This document shows, one piece after another, positions 1 to 7,768 of a DNA stretch of 64,000 bases. The stretch's first letter is position 1. Each line of letters opens with the position of its first letter. Below the pieces are notes generated by a model, which had not been told where the DNA came from, did not search any database, and saw only the letters and a program-made list of their open reading frames with translations. Source of the DNA: an uncultured Aliiroseovarius sp. (GTDB lineage Bacteria > Pseudomonadota > Alphaproteobacteria > Rhodobacterales > Rhodobacteraceae); the NCBI RefSeq assembly GCF_947492455.1, contig NZ_CANLNB010000004.1, forward strand, positions 310,001 through 374,000, given 5' to 3'. A program made the position numbers and the translations under genes.

Positions 1-388
1 TGTCGATGTCGCGGCTTTCGCGGATCGGCTTGCCATTGTCCATGCTCTCGAGCACAGCAAAGAGGCGCGCGTGCTTCTGCACCAGACGTGCCAGCGCATA
101 GAGGTATTTTGCGCGGGCATGGCCGGGCAGCGCGGCCCAGCTTTTCTGTGCCTTGCGCGCGGCAATCACCGCCACGTCTACATCATCTGCGCTGGCCTGT
201 GTCACCTGCGCCAGAACCTCGCCCGTCGCCGGGTTGCGGCTGTCGAACAACTCGCCCGGCTTGGTCATCGCGCCATTGATATAGAGGCCAAACGCGCCGT
301 CGCGCGCCGCGATCCACTCCAGCGCTTCGCCCGCGCTTTCCGGGGCCGGGCCATAATCCATGCTGTCGAATTTTTCTTTCACGGTCAT
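1..388 (-). CDS. Aldehyde dehydrogenase family protein, N-terminal part (runs off the left edge)
   Basis: Only the first 129 or so codons are present; the gene continues beyond base 1. The visible part reads as the N-terminal NAD-binding region of an aldehyde dehydrogenase: a lead segment, then LYINGAM, SRNPATGEVLAQV and a helix rich in Ala/Lys, the usual order before the Rossmann fold. The catalytic Cys and Glu lie outside the window, so substrate cannot be judged. The ATG at 386-388 follows an AAGGA ribosome site and comes 10 bases after the deoC stop, so the two are probably one operon. In a deoC operon an aldehyde dehydrogenase could oxidise the acetaldehyde released by the aldolase; this is inference from position. 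Confidence 0.85.
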   Translation of the reverse strand, partial: MTVKEKFDSMDYGPAPESAGEALEWIAARDGAFGLYINGAMTKPGELFDSRNPATGEVLAQVTQASADDVDVAVIAARKAQKSWAALPGHARAKYLYALARLVQKHARLFAVLESMDNGKPIRESRDID

Positions 389-398
389 GTCTTTGTCC

Positions 399-1451
399 TT
401 ATCCCATCGGATGGCGGTAGGTGGCCGAGTAATGGCCGGTCACGTGATGTTCCAACTGGCGTTCAATGTCACCCAGAAGCGAGCTGGCACCGAAGCGGAA
501 CAAATGTGGGTCCAACCAGTCATCGCCCAGCTCTTCCTTGATCAGCGACAGATAGGTGATCGCGTCCTTGGCTTTCGATATCCCGCCTGCGGGCTTGTAG
601 CCGACCTTGTATCCGGTGGCGTCAAAATAGTCGCGAATGGCGCGGATCATGACCAGACTGACGGGCAGGGTGGCGTTCACGCTTTCTTTGCCGGTCGAGG
701 TCTTGATAAAGTCAGCGCCGGCCATCATGCAGACAAGCGAGGCACGCGCGACGTTGCGCAAAGAGCCAAGCTCGCCAGTCGCAAGGATGGCTTTCACGTG
801 GGCCTCACCGCAGGCTTCGCGGAAGTCGCGCATCTCGTCATAGAGCGCTTGCCAGTTGCCGGTCAGCACGTGGCGGCGCGAAATCACGATATCGATTTCT
901 TCTGCCCCGGCGCGCACGCTTTCGCGGATTTCCTCGACCCGCAGGTGGTAAGGGCTAAGGCCAGCCGGGAAGCCGGTCGATACGGCAGCAACCGGCATGG
1001 TCACGCCAAGCGACTTCAGGGACGATACGGCGGTTTCGATCATGTCGTGATAGACGCAGACAGCGCCCGTGGTCACAGGCTCCATCCCAAGGGCCGACAT
1101 GATCTCGGGCCGGACGGGCTGGGCTGCCTTGGCGCACAGACGGCGCACGCGGCCCTCGGTGTCATCGCCCGACAGGGTGGTCAGGTCAATCATGGTGATC
1201 GCCTTCAACAGCCACGCGGCCTGATAGTCCTTCTTCACGCTGCGCCGTCCCGACAGGGTCGCACAGCGGCGTTCGATGGCGGATGTATTGGCCTGCACGG
1301 CCCGCACCCAGTTCATGTCCAGATCCATCCCCGGATTGCGGGGCAAGGCCAGTTGCGGCAGCTGGTCAGACGACGCTTTCAGCCCCTCGTCCGAGGTTGT
1401 CTGCGGTTCGCTTTTCACGGAATTCACCCCTTGGGCAATTGATGTGTTCAT
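399..1451 (-). CDS. deoC: Deoxyribose-phosphate aldolase
   Basis: DeoC splits 2-deoxyribose-5-phosphate into glyceraldehyde-3-phosphate and acetaldehyde in the cytosol, the last step of deoxynucleoside breakdown. The 350-residue product carries the class I aldolase lysines: VKAILATGELG (Lys about 220), the Schiff-base motif FIKTSTGKE (Lys about 250) and YKPAGGIS. It is longer than the E. coli enzyme because of an N-terminal extension of about 60-70 residues, as in the longer DeoC subfamily. I chose the ATG at 1451; an in-frame GTG at 1472 would add seven residues but lies inside an inverted repeat. It is the first gene of a leftward unit with the aldehyde dehydrogenase 10 bases downstream. 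Confidence 0.93.
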   Translation of the reverse strand: MNTSIAQGVNSVKSEPQTTSDEGLKASSDQLPQLALPRNPGMDLDMNWVRAVQANTSAIERRCATLSGRRSVKKDYQAAWLLKAITMIDLTTLSGDDTEGRVRRLCAKAAQPVRPEIMSALGMEPVTTGAVCVYHDMIETAVSSLKSLGVTMPVAAVSTGFPAGLSPYHLRVEEIRESVRAGAEEIDIVISRRHVLTGNWQALYDEMRDFREACGEAHVKAILATGELGSLRNVARASLVCMMAGADFIKTSTGKESVNATLPVSLVMIRAIRDYFDATGYKVGYKPAGGISKAKDAITYLSLIKEELGDDWLDPHLFRFGASSLLGDIERQLEHHVTGHYSATYRHPMG

Positions 1452-1754
1452 AGTTTTACCAAATGGTCGCACGGGCGACCGCGAATGGCAATAATCACCG
1501 TGACGTCAGGGGTGGTGACGCAAACAATCGACGTTTTGACGAAGGTTGCCGTGATAATGACGGAAGACTACATGAATTTCGCTGAAAAAGCGGGGGAGTC
1601 GGGTAGATGGCTTGCCGCGCCGTAAATGGTTGTTTCCCGCTTTGCGTTGCGCTTAGGATGCTCCATCGACAGGAGAAGATGGACTGAGTCTTTCGCGGTC
1701 CGAACTAGACCAAAATCAACCTGTCCCACCGCATAAATGACTAGGGAGAATTTT
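1452..1754. promoter_or_regulatory. Divergent intergenic region between deoC and oppA
   Basis: This 303-base spacer separates the divergent deoC and oppA starts and must hold both promoters. I see a perfect inverted repeat (GGTCGC-ACGG-GCGACC, 1465-1480) just before deoC, an 8-base palindrome TGACGTCA at 1501-1508, and four TGACG pentamers starting at 1501, 1516, 1537 and 1558. The last two steps are 21 bases each, two helical turns. No convincing -35/-10 pair stands out. An AGGGAGA ribosome site lies 6 bases before the oppA ATG. No gene-like reading frame was found here. Confidence 0.5.
1465..1480. repeat. Perfect inverted repeat upstream of deoC
   Basis: GGTCGC and GCGACC are separated by ACGG, 14 bases upstream of the deoC ATG. 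It could be an operator or a leader hairpin. The repeat is seen directly; the role is unknown. Confidence 0.45.
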
Positions 1755-3380
1755 ATGAATATCTCGATCAAAGCTGCCCTGCTGGGCTCGGCCCTTGCAC
1801 TTGCTGGCCCGGCCTTCGCAGACATGATGCACCCGAAAACCGGAGAGAAGCTGGCCGAAGACCAGACCTTCACCTATCGCGTGCTGGACGAGCATACCTC
1901 GGTTGACCCGCAGATCGTGGAAGACGTTTCCGGTTCGGAAATCGTACGCGACCTGTTTGAAGGCCTGTACAACCAAAACCGCGCAGGCGAGCTGGTCCCG
2001 GGTGTTGCGCTGAGCCACACCACCAATGACGACAAGACCGTCTATACTTTCAAACTGCGTGACGACGCCAAATGGTCGGACGGCAAGCCCGTCACCGCTG
2101 GCGACTTTGTTTACGCGTGGCGTCGTCTGGCCGATCCGGCCACCGCCTCGGAATACCAGTGGTACATGGAAGTCATGGGCATCAAGAATGCCGCCGAAGT
2201 CATGTCGGGTGACATGCCGGTCGAAGAGCTGGGCGTGAAAGCCATTGACGACCACACGTTGGAAGTCACGCTGGGAAGCTCGCTGCCGTACTTCGCGCTG
2301 ACCACCACCCACACCTCGACCTTCCCGACCCCACAATGGGCCATCGAAGCCCACGGTGCGGACTGGATCAAGCCCGAGAACATCGTTGTGAACGGCGCCT
2401 ACAAGCTGACCGAGCACGTCGCCAACGAGCGTCTGGTGCGTGAACGCAACCCGATGTACTGGGACAACGACAACACCATCATCGAGAAAGTCACCTCGCT
2501 GGTGATCAACGACGAAAACGTCGCTCTGACCCGCTATCAGGCTGGCGAACTGGACCGCACCGAGATCCCCGCAGGTCAGTATCCGTCGCTGAAAGAGTCG
2601 AACCCGGACGAGGCTACCGCCTTCCCGCGTCTGTGCTCGTACTACTACACGATCAACGTGTCCGACAGCACGCCTGAGTTCCTGAAAGACGACCGCGTCC
2701 GTCGCGCTCTGTCCTATGCGATCAACCGCGACATCATCACCGAGAAGGTCCTGCAGGGCGGCCAAACCGCAGCATATACCTTCACCCCCGGTGCGACCGC
2801 TGGCTTCGAAGTGCCGTCGGTTGACTATGCAGGTTGGAGCCAGGACGAACGTAACGCCAAGGCTGTCGAGCTGATGACCGAAGCTGGTTACGGTAAGGAC
2901 AACCCGATCGACCTGACCCTGCTCTACAACACCTCGGAAGCCCACAAGAAAGTGGCGCTGGCTGTCAGCCAGATGTGGAAGCAGAACCTGGGCGTGAACG
3001 TCACCTTGGAAAACCAGGAATGGAAGACCTACCTGACCACCCGCGGCGAGCAGAACTATGAGATCGCGCGCGCTGGCTGGTGTGGTGACTATAACGAAGC
3101 CTCGACCTTCCTGGATCTGGTCCAGTCGGGCTCGGGCTATAACGACGCCAAGTACGCGAACGACATGGTCGACAGCCTGCTGGCAGACGCTAAAACGATG
3201 GACAATCCTCAGCCGAACTACACCAAGGTTGAAGAAATCATCGCCGCCGACATGCCGATCATCCCGATCTACCACTATGCTGGTAGCTTCATGATCAAGC
3301 CCGAGCTGATCGGCAGCTGGCCCGTCGAAAACGTAGAGCAGAACTGGTATTCGAAAGACCTGTACAAGGTCGCGAAATAA
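1755..3380 (+). CDS. oppA: Oligopeptide ABC transporter, periplasmic substrate-binding protein
   Basis: OppA captures short peptides in the periplasm and hands them to the OppBCDF importer. The 541-residue product starts with a Sec signal peptide (MNISIKAALLGSALALAG, cleavage after AFA) and has family-5 solute-binding features: VRDLFEGL, VNGAYKL, RVRRALSYAINRD and ARAGWCGDYNE. Its length matches enterobacterial OppA. The start at 1755 is favoured over the in-frame ATG at 1737 because AGGGAGA lies at the right distance and the signal peptide then begins cleanly. It is first of five same-strand genes. A strong stem-loop follows the stop at 3401-3429, a common arrangement that leaves more oppA mRNA than mRNA of the membrane genes. 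Codon use looks like that of a highly expressed gene. Confidence 0.95.
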   Translation: MNISIKAALLGSALALAGPAFADMMHPKTGEKLAEDQTFTYRVLDEHTSVDPQIVEDVSGSEIVRDLFEGLYNQNRAGELVPGVALSHTTNDDKTVYTFKLRDDAKWSDGKPVTAGDFVYAWRRLADPATASEYQWYMEVMGIKNAAEVMSGDMPVEELGVKAIDDHTLEVTLGSSLPYFALTTTHTSTFPTPQWAIEAHGADWIKPENIVVNGAYKLTEHVANERLVRERNPMYWDNDNTIIEKVTSLVINDENVALTRYQAGELDRTEIPAGQYPSLKESNPDEATAFPRLCSYYYTINVSDSTPEFLKDDRVRRALSYAINRDIITEKVLQGGQTAAYTFTPGATAGFEVPSVDYAGWSQDERNAKAVELMTEAGYGKDNPIDLTLLYNTSEAHKKVALAVSQMWKQNLGVNVTLENQEWKTYLTTRGEQNYEIARAGWCGDYNEASTFLDLVQSGSGYNDAKYANDMVDSLLADAKTMDNPQPNYTKVEEIIAADMPIIPIYHYAGSFMIKPELIGSWPVENVEQNWYSKDLYKVAK

Positions 3381-3400
3381 GCCGGATCTGATCTGAAACA

Positions 3401-3429
3401 GGGGCACCGCGCATCGCGTGCGGTGCCCC
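3401..3429 (+). terminator. Stem-loop between oppA and oppB
   Basis: GGGGCACCGC and GCGGTGCCCC form a perfect 10-bp stem, extendable by two pairs (one G-T), 20 bases after the oppA stop. There is no T-run, so it is more likely an mRNA-stabilising or attenuating hairpin than a full terminator. A TATACT box at 3527-3532 could mark a weak internal promoter for oppB, but I see no good -35. Confidence 0.6.
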
Positions 3430-3567
3430 ACCCGCATCTGCGTTTCTGATCCAGATCAACGAAGACCGTTAACCAAACTGTCATAGGCGCCTGATCCGGC
3501 TTTACGTAGGGTCCGCCACATTCGTGTATACTTGGATCCGACAACGCCGCATCTCCTAGGGGTAAAG

Positions 3568-4491
3568 ATGCTTAACTTCATCATACGCAGGGTCGCCGTC
3601 GCGATCCCCACACTTATCATTCTTCTGGTCGCTTCATTCTGGCTGATGCAGACCGCGCCCGGCGGGCCGTTCACATCCGAACGTCCCTTGCCCGCGCAGG
3701 TCCTCGCCAATATCGAGGCGAAATACGGGCTGGATCAGCCTGTCTATAAGCAGCTTTGGGACTATGTCGTGGGCATCGTGACCCAGTTCGACTTTGGCCC
3801 GAGCTATAAATACAAAGACCGTTCGGTGAATGACATCATCGCGCAGGGCTTCCCGGTGACGCTGACCTACGGGATCATCTCGTTCTTGGTCGCGATCATC
3901 ATCGGCGGCGCGCTGGGCATCTCGGCCGCGATCCGTCAGAACAGCTGGCTGGATTACTTCGCGGTTGGCGTAACCATCGGCGCGCAGGTGCTGCCGAACT
4001 TCGTTATGGCCCCGATCCTGATCTTGGTCTTTACCCTTTGGCTTGGCTGGCTGCCCGGCGGCGGCTGGAATGGCGGCCAATGGCAGCACATCATCATGCC
4101 GGTCATCGCGCTGTCGACCAGCTATATGGCGTCGATTGCCCGTCTGACACGCTCGTCCATGCTGGAAGTGCTGCGGTCGAACTTCATCCGCACCGCCCGC
4201 GCAAAGGGTCTGCCGGACAATGTCATCATCTGGCGTCACGCGCTGAAACCGTCCCTTCTGCCGGTGATTTCCTACCTTGGCCCGGCCTTTGTGGGCATGG
4301 TCACCGGATCGTTCATTATTGACGCGATTTTCGGCACCGGCGGCATTGGCTACTTCTACGTGAACTCGGCCTTTAACCGGGACTATGCGGTCATGATGGG
4401 CCTGACAATTCTGTTGGGGTCGATGACGATCCTGTTCAACATGGTGGTTGATATCCTCTACGCGTGGATCGACCCGAAGATCCGTCTGTGA
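3568..4491 (+). CDS. oppB: Oligopeptide ABC transporter permease OppB
   Basis: One of the two inner-membrane permeases of the peptide importer. The 307-residue protein closely resembles E. coli OppB in layout: TM1 after MLNFIIRRVAVAIP, then APGGPFTSERPLP and IEAKYGLDQP, the marker DFGPSYKYKD, and five further TM segments. The ABC-contact EAA loop is near residues 205-225 (RTARAKGLP). I chose the ATG at 3568 because TAGGGGT sits just upstream; the longer in-frame start at 3532 adds 12 residues not typical of the family. It lies 187 bases after oppA, the largest gap in the operon, and 10 bases before oppC. Confidence 0.95.
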   Translation: MLNFIIRRVAVAIPTLIILLVASFWLMQTAPGGPFTSERPLPAQVLANIEAKYGLDQPVYKQLWDYVVGIVTQFDFGPSYKYKDRSVNDIIAQGFPVTLTYGIISFLVAIIIGGALGISAAIRQNSWLDYFAVGVTIGAQVLPNFVMAPILILVFTLWLGWLPGGGWNGGQWQHIIMPVIALSTSYMASIARLTRSSMLEVLRSNFIRTARAKGLPDNVIIWRHALKPSLLPVISYLGPAFVGMVTGSFIIDAIFGTGGIGYFYVNSAFNRDYAVMMGLTILLGSMTILFNMVVDILYAWIDPKIRL

Positions 4492-4501
4492 GGGTAGGAC
4501 A

Positions 4502-5443
4502 ATGAACGACAGACTTGCTCAACCCTTCCAACAACCCAAAACCCGCGAGATCGCCGAGCGGATGGCCGAAGACGTCAAAGGCCGCTCGCTTTGGGCGGAT
4601 GCGCGCCGCCGTTTCGTGGCCAACCGTGCCGCGATGGTCTCGGTGGTCGTGCTGACGCTGATCGTGCTCTTCTCGCTCTTTGGGCAGGCCATCAGTGAAT
4701 ACGATATCGAGACGATCGACTGGGACGTGCTTGGTAACGTCGCGACCGCGGGGAAACCCTCGATCTCGAACGGGCACTATTTCGGGTTCGATGAGAACGG
4801 ACGCGACCTGTATAACCGCGTGGTCCAAGGCTCGCGCATCTCGCTGGCCGTGGGCGTGATCGGCGCACTGGTCGCGGTGATCGTTGGTACCATCTATGGC
4901 GCGACCGCGGGCTTCATCGGCGGACGCGTGGACAGCATCATGATGCGACTGGTCGATATCTTCATGTCGATCCCGTATATGTTCGTTCTGATCCTGCTTC
5001 TGGTCGTCGCCGGACGCTCGATCACCATGATTTTCGTTGGTATTGGCCTGACCGCATGGCTGGACATGAGCCGCATCGTCCGCGGCCAAACCCTGTCCAT
5101 CAAGAACCGCGAGTTCGTGGAAGCGGCCATCGCCATCGGCGTCCCTACATGGCGCATCATCATCCGCCACATTGTGCCCAACCTTCTGGGCGTGGTGGTG
5201 GTCTATGCGACGCTTCTGGTGCCGCAGATGATCCTGACGGAAAGCTTCATCTCGTTCCTTGGCCTTGGCGTTCAGGAACCCTTCACCAGCTGGGGTGCGC
5301 TTCTGTCGGAAGGCACCAAGACCATGAACTATGGGACGCTATGGCATCTTGCCTTCCCGCTGTTCTTCTTCGTGGTCACCATCTTCTGTTTCTTTTTCAT
5401 CGGTGACGGTCTGCGCGATGCGCTGGACCCGAAAGACCGTTAA
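4502..5443 (+). CDS. oppC: Oligopeptide ABC transporter permease OppC
   Basis: Second permease of the Opp importer, 313 residues. The N-terminal cytoplasmic stretch leads into the first TM segment (about residues 42-62), followed by a periplasmic loop with the NGRDLYNRVVQGSR motif typical of OppC/DppC and five more TM segments. The EAA loop (EAAIAIGVPTWRII) docks on the ATPases. The ATG at 4502 follows GAGGGTAGG; an earlier in-frame start at 4448 would overlap oppB and is not used. It ends 14 bases before oppD. Confidence 0.95.
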   Translation: MNDRLAQPFQQPKTREIAERMAEDVKGRSLWADARRRFVANRAAMVSVVVLTLIVLFSLFGQAISEYDIETIDWDVLGNVATAGKPSISNGHYFGFDENGRDLYNRVVQGSRISLAVGVIGALVAVIVGTIYGATAGFIGGRVDSIMMRLVDIFMSIPYMFVLILLLVVAGRSITMIFVGIGLTAWLDMSRIVRGQTLSIKNREFVEAAIAIGVPTWRIIIRHIVPNLLGVVVVYATLLVPQMILTESFISFLGLGVQEPFTSWGALLSEGTKTMNYGTLWHLAFPLFFFVVTIFCFFFIGDGLRDALDPKDR

Positions 5444-5457
5444 GGGGGGCGTGAGTT

Positions 5458-6432
5458 ATGGCACTACTTGAAGTCCGTGACCTGAGCGTCAAATTCGATA
5501 CGCCCGACGGCACCGTGACCGCTGTGGACAAGATCAGCTTTGATCTGGAAGCCGGGGAAACCCTTGGCGTAGTAGGCGAAAGCGGATCGGGCAAAAGCCA
5601 GACCGTCTTTGCGATCATGGGGCTGCTGGCCCAGAACGGTCAGGCGACCGGTTCGGTGAAGCTTGAAGGGCAAGAGATCCTGAACATGCCGCTGGCGCAG
5701 CTGAACAAGATCCGCGCCGAGCGTATTGCGATGATCTTTCAGGATCCGATGACCTGTCTGAACCCATTCCTGCGGGTGTCCGATCAGATGGCCGAGGTGC
5801 TGACGCACCACAAAGGTATCTCGAAGCGCGAGGCCGTGAAACAGGCAGTCGAGATGCTGGACGCCGTGCGCATTCCCGAAGCGAAAAAGCGCGTGACCAT
5901 GTATCCGCACGAGTTCTCGGGCGGGATGCGGCAGCGTGTGATGATCGCCATGTCGCTTCTGTGCAAACCCGACATTCTGGTGGCGGATGAACCCACGACG
6001 GCGCTGGACGTGACCGTTCAGGCGCAGATCATGAAGCTGCTTGAAGACCTGCAAAAGGACTTCAACATGTCGATCATCCTAATCACCCACGACCTTGGCG
6101 TGATTGCAGGATCGTGTCGTGAAACGCTGGTCATGTATGGTGGGCAGCAGATGGAATATGGCACCACCAAAGGCCTGTTCGAGATGCCGACCCATCCCTA
6201 CACGATGGGCCTTTTGAAAGCCGTGCCGCGTCTGGATATCGAAAGCGATACGCTGGCGACCATTCCCGGCAGCCCGCCCAACATGATGAACATGCCCAAG
6301 GGGTGCCCGTTCTCGCCGCGTTGTGATTTTGCGGATGATCGATGCGCCGTTCAACGCCCGACGCTGGATGGTGTCACGGGCCGCGCGGTGCGTCGCCGGG
6401 CCTGTCTGAAATCTCTGGAGGAGCTGTCATGA
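5458..6432 (+). CDS. oppD: Oligopeptide ABC transporter ATP-binding protein OppD
   Basis: Cytoplasmic ATPase that pairs with OppF to power import. The 324-residue protein shows Walker A GESGSGKS (about residues 39-46), Q-loop in [12 protein letters not shown], signature FSGGMRQR, Walker [13 protein letters not shown] and H-loop ITHDLG. The C-terminal oligopeptide-transporter extension contains CPFSPRC and a later Cys, which in this family bind a 4Fe-4S cluster (established for DppD-type proteins, inferred here). A GGGGGCG ribosome site precedes the ATG. The stop overlaps the oppF start as ATGA. Confidence 0.95.
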   Translation: MALLEVRDLSVKFDTPDGTVTAVDKISFDLEAGETLGVVGESGSGKSQTVFAIMGLLAQNGQATGSVKLEGQEILNMPLAQLNKIRAERIAMIFQDPMTCLNPFLRVSDQMAEVLTHHKGISKREAVKQAVEMLDAVRIPEAKKRVTMYPHEFSGGMRQRVMIAMSLLCKPDILVADEPTTALDVTVQAQIMKLLEDLQKDFNMSIILITHDLGVIAGSCRETLVMYGGQQMEYGTTKGLFEMPTHPYTMGLLKAVPRLDIESDTLATIPGSPPNMMNMPKGCPFSPRCDFADDRCAVQRPTLDGVTGRAVRRRACLKSLEELS

Positions 6433-7415
6433 ACATGCAATCCCCCTTGCTTTCCGTCCGTGACCTGAAGGTCTGGTTCGACATCAAGCGTCAGGGTGCG
6501 ATGCCTTGGACACCGACCGACACGCTGAAGGCCGTTGACGGGGTCGATTTCGATCTGATGCCGGGCGAGACGCTGGGCATCGTGGGCGAAAGCGGCTGTG
6601 GCAAGTCCACGCTGGCCCGCGCCATCATGCGCATGGTCCCTGCCGAGGCTGGGACCGTGATGTGGCTGGACGATGACCTGTTGCAGCTCAACCATCACGA
6701 CATGCGCGAGCACCGCAAAGAGATGCAGATGATCTTTCAGGATCCGCTGGCATCGCTGAACCCGCGCATGACGATCGGCCAGATCGTGGCCGAGCCGCTG
6801 AAGACCCACCACCCGGGCCTGTCGCCTTCCGAGGTCAAGGACCGCGTGCGTGAGGTGCTGGATCGCGTCGGCATCCTGCCCAACATGATCAACCGCTACC
6901 CGCACGAGTTCTCGGGCGGGCAGTGTCAGCGGATCGGGATTGCCCGTGCGCTGATCGTGAAGCCGCAACTGATCATCTGTGATGAACCTGTGTCCGCGCT
7001 GGACGTGTCCATTCAGGCGCAGGTGATCAACCTGCTGATGGAAATTCAGGAAGAGATGGGCCTGAGCCTGATCTTCATCGCGCATGACCTGTCGGTTGTG
7101 AAACACATCTCGACCCGCGTGATGGTGCTGTATCTGGGCAATGTGGTCGAAATCAGCGAGGCCGAGCAGCTGTATCGTTCGCCCGGCCATCCCTACACGG
7201 AAGCGCTGATTTCCGCGGTGCCGATCCCGGATCCCACGGCGGAAGCCTCGAAAGAGGTGATGATCTTGGACGCCGATCTGCCGTCGCCACTGAACCCGCC
7301 CTCGGGCTGTGTGTTCCGCACCCGTTGCCCGATTGCCGGGCCGGAATGCGCGGAGACCAAGCCGTCCCTGACGGATCGCGGCAATGGCCAGCAGGTGGCC
7401 TGTCACAAACGCTAA
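6429..7415 (+). CDS. oppF: Oligopeptide ABC transporter ATP-binding protein OppF
   Basis: Second ATPase of the Opp importer, 328 residues. Motifs: Walker [11 protein letters not shown]-loop [12 protein letters not shown], signature [15 protein letters not shown], Walker [14 protein letters not shown]-loop IAHDLSVV, and the C-terminal family extension with [14 protein letters not shown]. The start is the ATG at 6429, overlapping the oppD stop by four bases, which implies translational coupling. The longer in-frame reading (from 6342) lies inside oppD and is rejected. A strong terminator follows at 7421-7446 and closes the operon. Confidence 0.95.
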   Translation: MNMQSPLLSVRDLKVWFDIKRQGAMPWTPTDTLKAVDGVDFDLMPGETLGIVGESGCGKSTLARAIMRMVPAEAGTVMWLDDDLLQLNHHDMREHRKEMQMIFQDPLASLNPRMTIGQIVAEPLKTHHPGLSPSEVKDRVREVLDRVGILPNMINRYPHEFSGGQCQRIGIARALIVKPQLIICDEPVSALDVSIQAQVINLLMEIQEEMGLSLIFIAHDLSVVKHISTRVMVLYLGNVVEISEAEQLYRSPGHPYTEALISAVPIPDPTAEASKEVMILDADLPSPLNPPSGCVFRTRCPIAGPECAETKPSLTDRGNGQQVACHKR

Positions 7416-7420
7416 GAAGA

Positions 7421-7446
7421 ACCCCGGTCAAGCGCCGGGGTTTTTA
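7421..7446 (+). terminator. Rho-independent terminator after oppF
   Basis: CCCCGG and CCGGGG form a GC stem flanked by A and T, followed by TTTTTAT. The T-run overlaps the last codons of the convergent copZ-like gene, so it mainly serves the plus-strand operon. Confidence 0.85.
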
Positions 7447-7635
7447 TTTGGCGGTGGCGGGAAAACCGATTTCGTCCAGCGCGTCGATGACGGCGGCAGC
7501 CTCCAACCCTTCCACCTGCACCTCACGGGCATCCATGTCGAAGCTCAGCGTAACCTCGCCCAATCCTTCCAGCGCTTCGGTGATCGAGGCTTTGCAGTGG
7601 CCGCAGCTCATATCGGGGACGTGGAAAGTGGTCAT
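7444..7635 (-). CDS. copZ: CopZ-like copper chaperone (heavy-metal-associated domain)
   Basis: A 63-residue single HMA-domain protein that would bind Cu(I) in the cytosol and pass it to CopA. The metal site is MSCGHC (Cys11 and Cys14), near the N terminus as usual for the ferredoxin-like fold. The ATG at 7635 has an ideal AGGAG ribosome site; the in-frame ORF extends further upstream without one. It is transcribed away from copA, 133 bases off, so the pair plus the CueR-type gene form a copper-response locus. Its stop overlaps the oppF terminator. The copper assignment rests on family and neighbours. Confidence 0.88.
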   Translation of the reverse strand: MTTFHVPDMSCGHCKASITEALEGLGEVTLSFDMDAREVQVEGLEAAAVIDALDEIGFPATAK

Positions 7636-7713
7636 GTTGGCTCCTGTCATGTTCAGCATTCTGAATACAGCGTCCCGGTCGCGGGTCAATATGGCATTTA
7701 TTTCTCGAGCTTC

Positions 7714-7744
7714 TTGACCTTCCAGTCACTGGAACCTCTATCTA
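7714..7744 (+). promoter_or_regulatory. CueR/MerR-type promoter and operator for copA
   Basis: A -35-like TTGACC (7714-7719) and a -10-like TATCTA (7739-7744) are separated by 19 bases, the over-long spacer typical of MerR-family promoters. Between them is a perfect palindrome TTCCAGT-C-ACTGGAA (7720-7734), much like known CueR operators (CTTCCAG half-sites). The -10 choice is uncertain, since CTATCT one base earlier is also possible. The copA ATG lies 25 bases downstream. Confidence 0.75.
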
Positions 7745-7768
7745 TACTCTGTCATATCGGAGAATCTC

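Noticed and set aside
1716-3437. A 573-codon frame antisense to oppA
   Set aside because: Again a shadow of a strongly codon-biased gene, with no family resemblance.
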